Origin: Luidia sarsii
Taxonomy: Eukaryota; Echinodermata; Asteroidea; Paxillosida; Luidiidae
Direction: 5' to 3'
DNA: 64,000 bases
Assembly (NCBI GenBank): GCA_949987565.1
Contig: OX465111.1
Location: 11,952,716 to 12,016,715 of the forward strand
In this document: one piece after another, positions 55,100-64,000 of the stretch
How positions within the stretch are numbered: position 1 is the first letter of the stretch
Layout of the letters: each line of letters starts with the position of its first letter
Translations under genes and position numbers: made by a program
Notes under the pieces: model-generated
Databases searched by the model: none
What the model was told of the DNA's origin: nothing
The model's input: the letters and a program-made list of their open reading frames with translations, nothing else

Positions 55100-56020
55100 T
55101 TCTACTACTCTTAGTAATAAAAAGAAGAAGATCCAAACGGTATCAAAACAATGTGCATTGTCAGGCAACATAATGTAACTCAAACTTTCCCCATATTGCT
55201 GTTTGCCGTTGGTATATTTTACCACTAGCATGTCAACAAATTGGTACATTTCTCTCGAAAAGCACAACAGATTTTAAGCAGAAATCTATGAGATGGTGAT
55301 CAATGTTACTATAATTATTATTATTATTATCAACCCTATTAAAAGGTAATTCTCAGAAATAAATGTGAAAGCATTCGGTATTGAGTCTTACTGTATCATT
55401 TCTTACCGTCAGCAGGGAGAAAGTGCAGAGAATGGTGATTCTTTTTCTTCAGGACTATTTGACGACTTTTTATTCGAAATTGGTTTGAGGTTAATGTCCC
55501 GGAAAAACTACTTACTCCGGGAAAAGTATTCTGTGAAACTTGGGTTTTTAAGGGCTGGATAGCTCAGATGGTAATACTGTAGTTATAAGTGAAAAATTAT
55601 AAGAAAATTGATACGAAAACGAACACACAAACAAAATGAAAAATAAACAAACAAATAAACAACTGGATCGACAAACTGCCCGACAGATAGACGGCCCGAA
55701 AAACAGACAGACAACCTACCTTACCGACCGACCGACGGACAAACAGATAGTCCAGCAAAATAACAAAGTAACCCCCCCAAAATAAAAACACCAAAATAAA
55801 ATAAATTAAATAGACGTATTTTAATGGTACTGCAAGCCGTTAATTTACTTTCTGAATTTACTTTATAACGATCGAGATCTTTTGGTCTCAAATTAACCGT
55901 TGAATCGAAAGTATAAAGCTTTGCACTCCCTCCATAAACACTTGTACAAAGACTAGATTCTCTGATACCCGCGTGGTATGAAGGAATGTGAGTCACTGAT
56001 ATACTCATACATATTCATGA
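55100..56020. other. Intergenic, no recognised gene
   Basis: AT-rich. A SINE-head-like GGGCTGGATAGCTCAGATGG lies at 55551-55570 and a degenerate ACAAAC/GACAGAC stretch at about 55620-55750. Nothing else recognised. Confidence 0.45.
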
Positions 56021-56029
56021 GCAACGGGA

Positions 56030-56317
56030 CGGCCAATGATTGGCTGGGCGCCATCTGTAGAATGTTTTGACCGCTGTTTATGAACACGCAACGCTGTGCG
56101 TAATACCCGCTGCACTAACGCACGTGGAAAACAAGTCAGCTTGGCCGCCATGTTTGTCTGCCGTCATGGATTGACATCGAAGTGTCAAAAGTACGGGTTG
56201 AGTGCCACTGTTTGGGTCGAATTAACCCCGGATTTCAGGACGAGAGCTCGGCATTATCTGGAGTGGACCTACAGTACATCGTCTATTCTGTGCCTGTCTT
56301 CGGTATGCGGGTTGAAG
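56030..56317 (+). promoter_or_regulatory. Candidate promoter and first exon of an unseen gene
   Basis: CCAATGATTGG (56033-56043) is a facing pair of CCAAT boxes; CACGTG is at 56121-56126; GCCGCCATGTT (56144-56154) fits the YY1 consensus on the minus strand and also gives a strong initiation context (GCCGCCATG) on the plus strand. From that ATG at 56150, 56 codons run in phase 0 to AAG|GTACGT at 56317/56318. I do not recognise the peptide (MFVCRHGLTSKC...). It could be coding or a 5' UTR; the next exon is not found in the window. Confidence 0.35.
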
Positions 56318-56744
56318 GTACGTGTCTTGGGAATTTGGGAATTCACGCTTGAGTCAGTCGGGATAAATAAGATCCGGGTGATATTGATAACAACGCATGT
56401 GAGGGTCTGTCACTGACAGATTACATGTACAGTATGTGCTACAACCATGGAGCTATAACAAGGTTGTTTCAACACGGCATTTTGTTGCCATTGCTGAAAA
56501 TGAAATGCTGATTAACACTAAATGAACAAACTCATTGACTAAAATGAAACGCAAGTACAAACTATTCACAAGGCCTACCTGTGCCCACAAAACATTCCGT
56601 TTTCAGGGGTCTCGCGGGAGAGTTGATTTATCCATGATTCGTGATAATTGCTGATCAATTTGGGCTGTGGGTGCGTACGTCAAACGTAAATGAAACCTCC
56701 CAGCAAGAAAGATACTGGGCCAAGATATTAGTTTAATACTTACG

Positions 56745-57072
56745 CCGTGAAAGGTTGGTGAAAAAATAACAGTAAATCCACAATAGAGCGCCTATTTGTT
56801 ATGTATAGAAAATTGGCTCTGCTGGCAAAAACCACATGCCGAAACAGATTTTGCCTTAATGCACTCACCGTAAAAAGGTGGGAACCAAACTATTATTATT
56901 ATGTAAAAAATCTGCGGACCGTCGTCCGGCTGACACTCGCCTCATAAAGTCATGATTCTGGGCAAGATTTCAAGTCTAATTTAGTTTGCAAGTGGTTGTG
57001 CCACACAGTGTCGATTTTCTACATATCAATAGGTGTCTATTTGTGGATTTAGGGTTATTTTCACCATCGTTG
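56745..57072. mobile_element. Foldback element with TAAATCCACAATAG arms
   Basis: Left GGTGAAAAAATAACAGTAAA...TCCACAATAGAG and right CTATTTGTGGATTTAGGGTT...ATTTTCACCATCG are inverted over about 45 bp. A single arm also occurs at about 27975-28005 in VARS1 intron 1. Confidence 0.6.
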
Positions 57073-57619
57073 CGGGCGCATGTCTGACGTTTGCTGCCAA
57101 TTAAAGGTTGTTTAGTAGGTGTAATAAATTTGCTGTAGTTTGATTAAATTCTGATGTTTTTGATGCCCGAAGTGCCGCTAACAAATTTCTGTGCACCGTA
57201 CCGTAAGTGTATGGGCATTGTGTAAGGGAAAAAAGAGATGAAATCAGAACAAAAATAAGGCCTTTTTCTGCTGCTCAGTAATGACGGAAAAGCAAAAAAT
57301 ATGCTCTGAAAACCTGTGCTCAAACCAGTCAGAGCTCCCCTCCGTTAAGGTGCTGAGATTCATCTTAGCCAAATAATCACTACATAATAATTATGAAGAT
57401 TATCATGTAACCCTGAGTGCAAATTCGTATTTGCTGCTGTGTGCTTGCAAGAACTGGCTTTCTTTCTCCAACTCTATTTTGATATAACACCACTAAAATT
57501 CATTATGCACACTGCATGTGCAGTGTTCGAATCTAGGAGACAAGTATTCCCCCTATTATTATGTTGTACACTTGCGCTGAAATTATGACGTCTTGGGACA
57601 TTGTTAATCCCTTCACATA

Positions 57620-57770
57620 TTAAAATTTAGTGGGCCTGACGTTTCGATCCTAGCAGGACCTAGGATTGAAACGCCTGGTCCTGCTAGGATCGAAACGTCA
57701 GGCCCACTCAATTTTAAGATTTGTATTTTGATAATTTTAGTCAGTAAGAAGTTTGCAACATTTTTGTATA
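57620..57770. mobile_element. Family B foldback, best preserved copy
   Basis: GTGGGCCTGACGTTTCGATC...CTAGCAGGACC and GGTCCTGCTAGGATCGAAAC...GTCAGGCCCAC are nearly perfect inverted arms, with outer flank GTCAGTAAGAAGTTTGCAAC. Confidence 0.78.
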
Positions 57771-58124
57771 TCCCTTCACATAATTTATTGATAAGAACAA
57801 CGTCTCGCCCTAAGTAACTGTATCTTTAGTCTTTAGCAAATACCGACGAATTTCTCTGCTAACCTGGGTTGCTTCTTTTTCTGCTAACGCGTTGTGGGCT
57901 GTGTGGAAGACAATGGCGATAGTTGGTCGAACACGACGCCCCCTTCCCGTATAGCATGGGCGGGATCTGACCTTACAAGAAATCCATACGAAGCTGACAA
58001 CAAGCGTGCCAATGATGTCCTCGTCTTGAAGTTATGAACCATCGGTGATTGATTTCCTTTCAAACAGCTCTTTGCTAGAGCAGCATCCATTCCAAGGGTA
58101 AAGAAAGAAGTAAACTAGTTGACT

Positions 58125-58245
58125 TTTTGGAAAGGTCGCCATGTAAAGGCTGGGAAGAGCACTGGTACCTTAATCCAGAGGTGTCCGATTGAAATCACGG
58201 TCCAGTCCAAGTTTTCTTTGACATTTTTCCCTAAATAAATTCCAA
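58125..58245. mobile_element. SINE-like fragment
   Basis: GGGAAGAGCACTGGTACCTT and ATCCAGAGGTGTCCGATTGA, then GGTCCAGTCCAAGTTTTCTT, in the head-to-tail order of the 16.6-kb SINE family. Confidence 0.5.
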
Positions 58246-58857
58246 ACAAATATTTCTCATGAGTAAGCCTTACTGCAAAGGAATCGGTCGACTGCATTAA
58301 TTTTTATTGTATTTTATTTCACAGGATGTGACAGAGTAGAAACATGGTCAGGCGCAACCTTGTCAAGCAATGGACCCTACGATCACGCAAAGCCTGTGGG
58401 GCTGGTATCCTGGGACCTTCACGTGGTGGCCCTGTTTTGACTACCCTTACCAGGATGTTGTTGGCTGCTCGATCGTCTTTATCCTTGCACCAACTAATTA
58501 AACACCCCAATTGAGAATTTGTCAAATTACGAAGTCTTTACAAAACTGTTTTGACTGAAATCAAGTCAAACATGCTCATGAAACGTTTTTGTGAATGTTT
58601 AATTGCTTTATATGAGATAAAACTAAAAACAAGAACTCAAAAAAATTAAAAATCGTCAAATTTTCCAAAGTTTGAATAAGAAATAGTAATACCGATGAAA
58701 TTAATATCTTATTTGGTTTAAATTGATATATGTTTTGTTCCCTTTATTACTTGAAGTCTCTGTGAATACTTCATGCATCTCGGCAGCATTTCTGTGTGCT
58801 CTGAACGCATGCAGACAGACTCAGTGTGACTCACCATGGACAGCTACATTGTGTAGC

Positions 58858-59560
58858 TATGTCTCCCACCATGGACAGCCTATGTCTCCCACCATGGACA
58901 GCCTATGTCTCTCACCATGGACAGCCTCTGCGTCTCTCACCATGGACAGCCTCTGCGTCCCTCACGGTGGACAAGCTCTGTGTCTAACCATGGACACCCT
59001 ATGTCTCTCAGCATGGACAGCCTCTGCGTCTCTCACCATGGACAGCCTCTGTGTCTCTCACCATGGACATCCTCTGCGTCTCACCGTGGACAAGCTCTGT
59101 GTCTCACCATGGACAGCCTATGTCTCTCAGCATGGACAGCCTCTGCGTCTCTCACCATGGACATCCTCTGCGTCTCTCACCATGGACAGCCGCTGTGTCT
59201 CACCGATGACAGCCTCTGTCCCTCACCATGGACAGCCTCTGTATCTCACCGTGGACACGCTCTGTGTCACCATGGTCAGCTTCTATCTCTCACCATGGAA
59301 AACTTCTGTATCTCACCGTGGACAAGCTGTCTCACCATGACACGCTCTGTCTCTCACCATGGACAAGCTTTGTTTCTCACCATTGACAGCCACTGTGTCT
59401 CTCACCACGGGACAGCCTGTGTCTCTCATCATGGACAGCCTCTGTGTCACACCATGGCAGCCTCTGTGTCACACCATGGACAGCCTCTGTGTCACACCAT
59501 GGACAGCCTCTGTGTCACACCATGGCAGCCTCTGTGTCAACGTTGACAGCCAGTGTCCCA
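58858..59560. repeat. About 25-bp minisatellite
   Basis: About 28 diverged units of CTCTCACCATGGACAGCCTC. Long frames of HHGQPLRLTMDSLCVS type arise from the repeat; unit variation is random across codon positions, so I do not call a gene. Confidence 0.88.
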
Positions 59561-59799
59561 GGCCATGACCATGGGACAGCCGCTGCGTCTCTTCAGACAG
59601 GGAGGCCCTGGTGCTGGCCTTGCATCACAGACGCCTCCCCTGTCTCACCACTCACCCTCGATAGCTTGTCCCAGGCACCGCGGAGAACATTGCTTCGCCA
59701 TGGACACCATGGACATCCTCTTTTATCTCCACATGGACAGCCTGTCCTTTGTCATACAAAAGAACTGACCCATGTCCGCCTATATTGCCATAACAATGA

Positions 59800-60860
59800 G
59801 TGATCTCCGATGTGGATATGTTGTCATCGTTATTTCATATTATTATTTCAAATGTGTAGTGATTTTTAATGATGGTCCTGTTTTGATCGAATCGTCAGAG
59901 CCTGTCCATGAATGAAATCGGCATATCTTTGGTCTCAGTACATTAAGTCAGCCGTTTGAAAAATCATGGGAAATTAATACACGAACACTCACGGTTGGGT
60001 TTGTAGACAAAACTTGCCACTATATTTGTCCTTGTCTATTCACTGCAGTTAAGGCTTTGGTTGAAAATGTTAGATGAAAATGAAAAGAAAATATTGTTTT
60101 AATGTGTGATTGAGTTGGAATGTCTTTCCGTGCGATTTCTTATCACAATTCAAAGAATGAGTTCCTCTTTGGAATTAAGAAGCCATCGTTCCCTAATTTC
60201 AAATCATGTTTGTACACAATGTTTGGAAAGGAGTATCCTTGTCAGAAAAGTATTGTTCAGTGTTGAAATATAAATTTTGATTTGTAAAAGTCCTTTTTTC
60301 ACTGCTTCTGCACACTCTTTTTTCAATGAAGAGCCATATGAATATTGTGAATGCGATGTGTGTTAATCAGTTTCCTTTGACTGAAAAGAAGTATAAGCTT
60401 AATCACTTCGTAATGTTTGAGAAGGTGTGACTTTGAACAGCTCGAGTTCTTTAACAATGATTTAAGGATGATGTCGAAACGAAATCTGTCAAGGTTGATT
60501 GTAAGTACAGAATATGAAGACAGAAAAGGCACTGGTTCAGTAATACTTGTTTGTGTTTGACTGATTCAACTATGCTGTATTCTTGTTTTGTGTTAATTTG
60601 AATGACATTTTGTAGATGGTCAGTGGACTGGATGATAAGCATGAATTAAGAATGTTTCTCTGTACAGCACATTTGACTTGTTTCCTGTGTCGTTCATTTT
60701 CTTGCGTCGTTTTGACTTTCCAGACCGTTAATGAACTAAGATTTGTTTCGAACAATGAACATTTGTAGTTTATCAGACATAGCCTACAGATACATCAATC
60801 CCCCAATGTTCTCGTTGCCCTAATAACTCAGGAAAACACATTGCTCATGTTTGTTTACAA
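59800..60860. other. AT-rich intergenic, nothing recognised
   Basis: No repeat, RNA or exon signature that I can support. Short frames are at chance level. Confidence 0.5.
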
Positions 60861-60863
60861 TTG

Positions 60864-61140
60864 CACCAAAACATGTCCCTGAAGAATCTAAATAGAGTTC
60901 TTAGCCTTGGGTGGATAGCTTTTAGTGTGTACACAACATTTAAAGTTAAAAAAGAAAACCCCATTTTTTGTAAACTACAAAATTGTTTAGAGTGTTCTGC
61001 GAATTGCACCAAAACATGTCCCTGAAGGATCTAAATAGAGTTCTTGGCCTTGGGTGGATAGGTTTTAGTGTCTACACAACATTTAAAGTTAAAAAAGAAA
61101 ACCCTATTTTTCTTGAAAAAACCCATGAAATTAGAGACAT
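60864..61140. repeat. 141-bp direct duplication
   Basis: GCACCAAAACATGTCCCTGA begins at 60864 and again at 61005; both copies run through CCTTGGGTGGATAG and ACACAACATTTAAAGTTAAA. Between them stands CTGCGAATTG, one base off the satellite unit that follows. Confidence 0.88.
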
Positions 61141-61804
61141 CTGCGAATTACTGCGTATTACTGCGAATTACTGCGAATTACTGCGAATTACTGCGAATTA
61201 CTGCGAATTACTGCGAATTACTGCGAATTACTGCGAATTACTGCGAATTACTGCGAATTACTGCGAATTACTGCGAATTACTGCGAATTACTGCGAATTA
61301 CTGCGAATTACTGCGAATTACTGCGAATTACTGCGAATTACTGCGAATTACTGCGAATTACTGCGAATTACTGCGAATTACTGCGAATTACTGCGAATTA
61401 CTGCGAATTACTGCGAATTACTGCGAATTACTGCGAATTACTGCGAATTACTGCGAATTACTGCGAATTACTGCGAATTACTGCGAATTACTGCGAATTA
61501 CTGCGAATTACTGCGAATTACTGCGAATTACTGCGAATTACTGCGAATTACTGCGAATTACTGCGAATTACTGCGAATTACTGCGAATTACTGCGAATTA
61601 CTGCGAATTACTGCGAATTACTGCGAATTACTGCGAATTACTGCGAATTACTGCGAATTACTGCGAATTACTGCGAATTACTGCGAATTACTGCGAATTA
61701 CTGCGAATTACTGCGAATTACTGCGAATTACTGCGAATTACTGCGAATTACTGCGAATTACTGCGAATTACTGCGAATTACTGCGAATTACTGCGAATTA
61801 CTGC
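61141..61804. repeat. 10-bp satellite, 66 units
   Basis: CTGCGAATTA repeated without change except unit two (CTGCGTATTA). Ten bases is about one helical turn. Two frames are open by composition only. Confidence 0.98.
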
Positions 61805-61829
61805 CTTTTTAAAAAGCGTAAAAGTACCT

Positions 61830-61905
61830 TCATCCACCGGGGATCGAACCCTCGGTCTTGGGGTTCCCAGTCGAGACGCTGAACCACTAGTCTCATGAGT
61901 CACAC
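61830..61905 (-). repeat. tRNA-like sequence
   Basis: Minus strand GACTAGTGGTTCAGCGTCTC resembles a D arm with A box and GAGGGTTCGATCCCCGG a T arm with B box. The anticodon stem is poor (TGGG-AAC-CCCA), so a functional tRNA is doubtful. Confidence 0.4.
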
Positions 61906-61974
61906 CCACCCTCCCCTAATTTTAATATATATTTAAACCTTCGGTTACCCTAATTCAATTAAAAAACAAGAACC

Positions 61975-62304
61975 AGTTACACCTCCTGGGGATCGAACCT
62001 GGAACCTTTAGGTTACAGACCCTGGGACATACCGTTAGGCCACGTACACCAGTTGATTTTTTTCTTCAAATTTTAGATACTTATAGCTTGGGTTTGTAAT
62101 TGGTAATTTAAAGAATAAAAATTACTTTGACATCTCCAGGGATCGAACCTGGAACCTTGAGGTTACAGACCCTGGAACATCCCGTTAGGCCACGTACATC
62201 AGTTGATTTCTTTCTTCAAATTTTAAATACTTATAGCTTGGGTTTGTAATTGGTAATTTAAAGAATAAAAATTACTTTGACATCTCCAGGAGATCGAACC
62301 TGGA
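61975..62304 (-). repeat. 150-bp tandem units each with a tRNA-like head
   Basis: AGTTGATTT occurs at 62051 and 62201, marking a 150-bp repeat. Each unit has, on the minus strand, GTACGTGGCCTAACGGTATG (A-box side) and CCAGGTTCGATCCC (B-box side). Heads lie near 61980-62050 and 62131-62200; a third is cut after 24 bp at 62304, where the next array starts. Confidence 0.6.
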
Positions 62305-64000
62305 TGGATAGACAGATGGATGTACAGACAGATGGATGGATAGACAGACAGATGGATGGACAGACAGATGGATGTACAGACAGATGGATGGACAGACAGA
62401 TGGATGGATAGACAGATGGACGGACAGACAGATGGATAGACAGACAGATGGATAGACAGATGGATGGATAGACAGATGGATGGACAGACAGATGGATGGA
62501 CAGACAGATGGATGGATAGACAGATGGATGGATAGACAGATGGATGGACAGACAGATGGATGGATATACAGATGGATGGACAGACAGATGGATGGACAGA
62601 CAGATGGGTGGACAGACAAATGGATGGACAGACAGATGGATGGATAGACAGATTGATGGACAGATGGGTGGACAGACAGATGGATAGACAGATGAATGGA
62701 CAGACAAATGGGTGGACAGACAGGTGGATGAACAGACAGGTGGATAGACAGGTGGATGGAGAGACAAATGGGTGGACAGACAGATGGATGGACAGACAGA
62801 TGGATGGACATATGGGTGGAAAGGCAGATGATTGGACAGATGGATGGACAGACAGATGGATGGATAGACAGACAGATGGATAGACAGATGGATGGACAGA
62901 CAGATGGATGGATGGACAGACAGATTGATAGACAAATAGATAGACAAATGGGTGGACAGACAGATGGATGGACAGACAGATGGATGGACAGATGGATGGA
63001 CAGGCGGATGGATGGACAGGCAGATGGGTGGACAGACAGATGGATGGACAGATGGGTGGACAGGCAGATGAATGGACAAATGGATGGACAGACAGATGGA
63101 TGGACAGACAGGTGGACAGACAGATGGGTGGACAGACAGATGGACAGACAGATGGATGGACAGACAGATGGATGGACAGACAGATGGATAGACAGACAGA
63201 TGGATAGACAGACGGATGGATAGAGAGATGGATGGATAGACAGATGGATGGATAGACGGACAGATGGAAATACATATGGATAGACAAATGGATGGACAAA
63301 CAGATGAATGGACATATGGATGGACAGAAAGATGGATGGACAGATTGGTGGACAGGCAGATGAATGGACAAATGGATGGACAGACAGATGGGTGGACAGA
63401 CAGATGGATAGACAGATTGATGGCTAGACAGATGGATAGACAGACAGATGGATAGACAAACAGATGGATAGACAGATGGATAGACAAATGGGTGGACATA
63501 CAGAAGGATGGACAGACAGATGGATGGACAGACAGATGGATGGACAGACAGATGGGTGGACAGACAAATGGATGGACAGACAGATGGATGGATAGACAGA
63601 TTGATGGCTAGACAGATGGATGGACAGACAGATGGATGGATGGACAGACAGATTGATAGACAGATAGATAGACAAATGGGTGGACAGACAGATGGATGGA
63701 CAGACAGATGGATGGACAGATGGATGGACAGACAGATGGATGGACAGACAGATGGATGGACAGACAGATGGATGGACAGACAGATGGATGGACAGACAGA
63801 TGGGTGGATAGACAAATGGATGGTCAGACAGATGGATGGATAGACAGATTGATGGCTAGACAGATGGATGGACAGACAGATGGATGGATAGACAGACAGA
63901 TGGATCAACAGACAGATGGGTGGACAGACAAATGGGTGGACAGACAGGTGGATGGACAGACAGATGGATAGACAAATGGGTGGACAGACAGATGGATGGA
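62303..64000. repeat. TGGATGGACAGACAGA array to window end
   Basis: At least 1.7 kb of GATGGATGGACAGACAGATG, reaching the right edge. It begins inside a tRNA-like repeat at CCTGGA|TGGATAG. It is the reverse complement of the 42720-44020 array, with similar longer-range variant blocks. Confidence 0.97.

Noticed and set aside
57884..58525. Two minus-strand frames of 68 codons
   Set aside because: No recognisable domain, no supporting splice sites that join them, and transposon/SINE remnants around them.
58723..59546. Two overlapping frames of over 200 codons (HHGQPL/TMDSLC repeats)
   Set aside because: 25-bp repeat read in two frames; no start context, splice sites or domain.
61040..61898. 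Frames of 276-299 codons with (ITANYCELLR)n
   Set aside because: Translation of the 10-bp satellite CTGCGAATTA; two frames are equally open.
61830..62200. tRNA genes on the minus strand
   Set aside because: A- and B-box words are good but the stems pair poorly and two copies sit in 150-bp tandem duplicates; called tRNA-like repeats.

Overview
The window is animal nuclear DNA. It has GC-rich exons with introns that are almost all GT-AG, tRNA-derived SINEs, short foldback DNA transposons and very many tandem repeats. There is no bacterial, viral or organellar gene. All three proteins read like metazoan orthologues close to the vertebrate versions, but valyl-tRNA synthetase lacks the N-terminal GST-like domain of vertebrates. 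I infer an invertebrate, most likely a deuterostome (echinoderm, hemichordate or cephalochordate); the species cannot be fixed from the sequence.

Layout. (1) 1-19628, + strand: last ten coding exons of ODF2 (cenexin, a coiled-coil centriole and sperm-tail protein), open at the left edge. (2) 22001-26819, - strand: complete EXOSC2 (RRP4, RNA exosome cap) in eight coding exons, convergent with ODF2. (3) 27645-52952, + strand: complete VARS1 (cytosolic valyl-tRNA synthetase), 23 coding exons, 1071 codons, divergent from EXOSC2 across an 825-bp spacer with a perfect NRF-1 motif; a YY1 motif overlaps the EXOSC2 start. (4) 52953-64000: no recognised gene. It holds transposon remnants, a candidate promoter plus first exon near 56.03-56.32 kb, tRNA-like repeats and three satellites. 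Every exon join was followed by hand and all reading phases close.

The striking feature is repeat content. By my addition, 26 tandem arrays cover about 26-27 kb of 64 kb. Many ODF2 and VARS1 introns carry their own array with its own unit: 7-bp, 12-bp, 17-bp, 23-bp, 24-bp, 28-bp, 29-bp, 38-bp, 65-bp, 74-bp and 79/80-bp families. The two largest have higher-order structure visible by eye: 21 units (1674 bp) in ODF2 and 27 units (756 bp) in VARS1. Several arrays can be traced to a seed beside them: an exon-intron junction (EXOSC2 exon 6), a splice acceptor (ODF2 exon 9), a SINE tail, a transposon end, or a short word at the array edge.

The genes do not form one pathway. VARS1 (translation) and EXOSC2 (RNA decay and rRNA processing) are housekeeping genes sharing a divergent control region. 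ODF2 belongs to the ciliary/centriolar programme. I found no novel gene system; the novelty here is how the introns are built.
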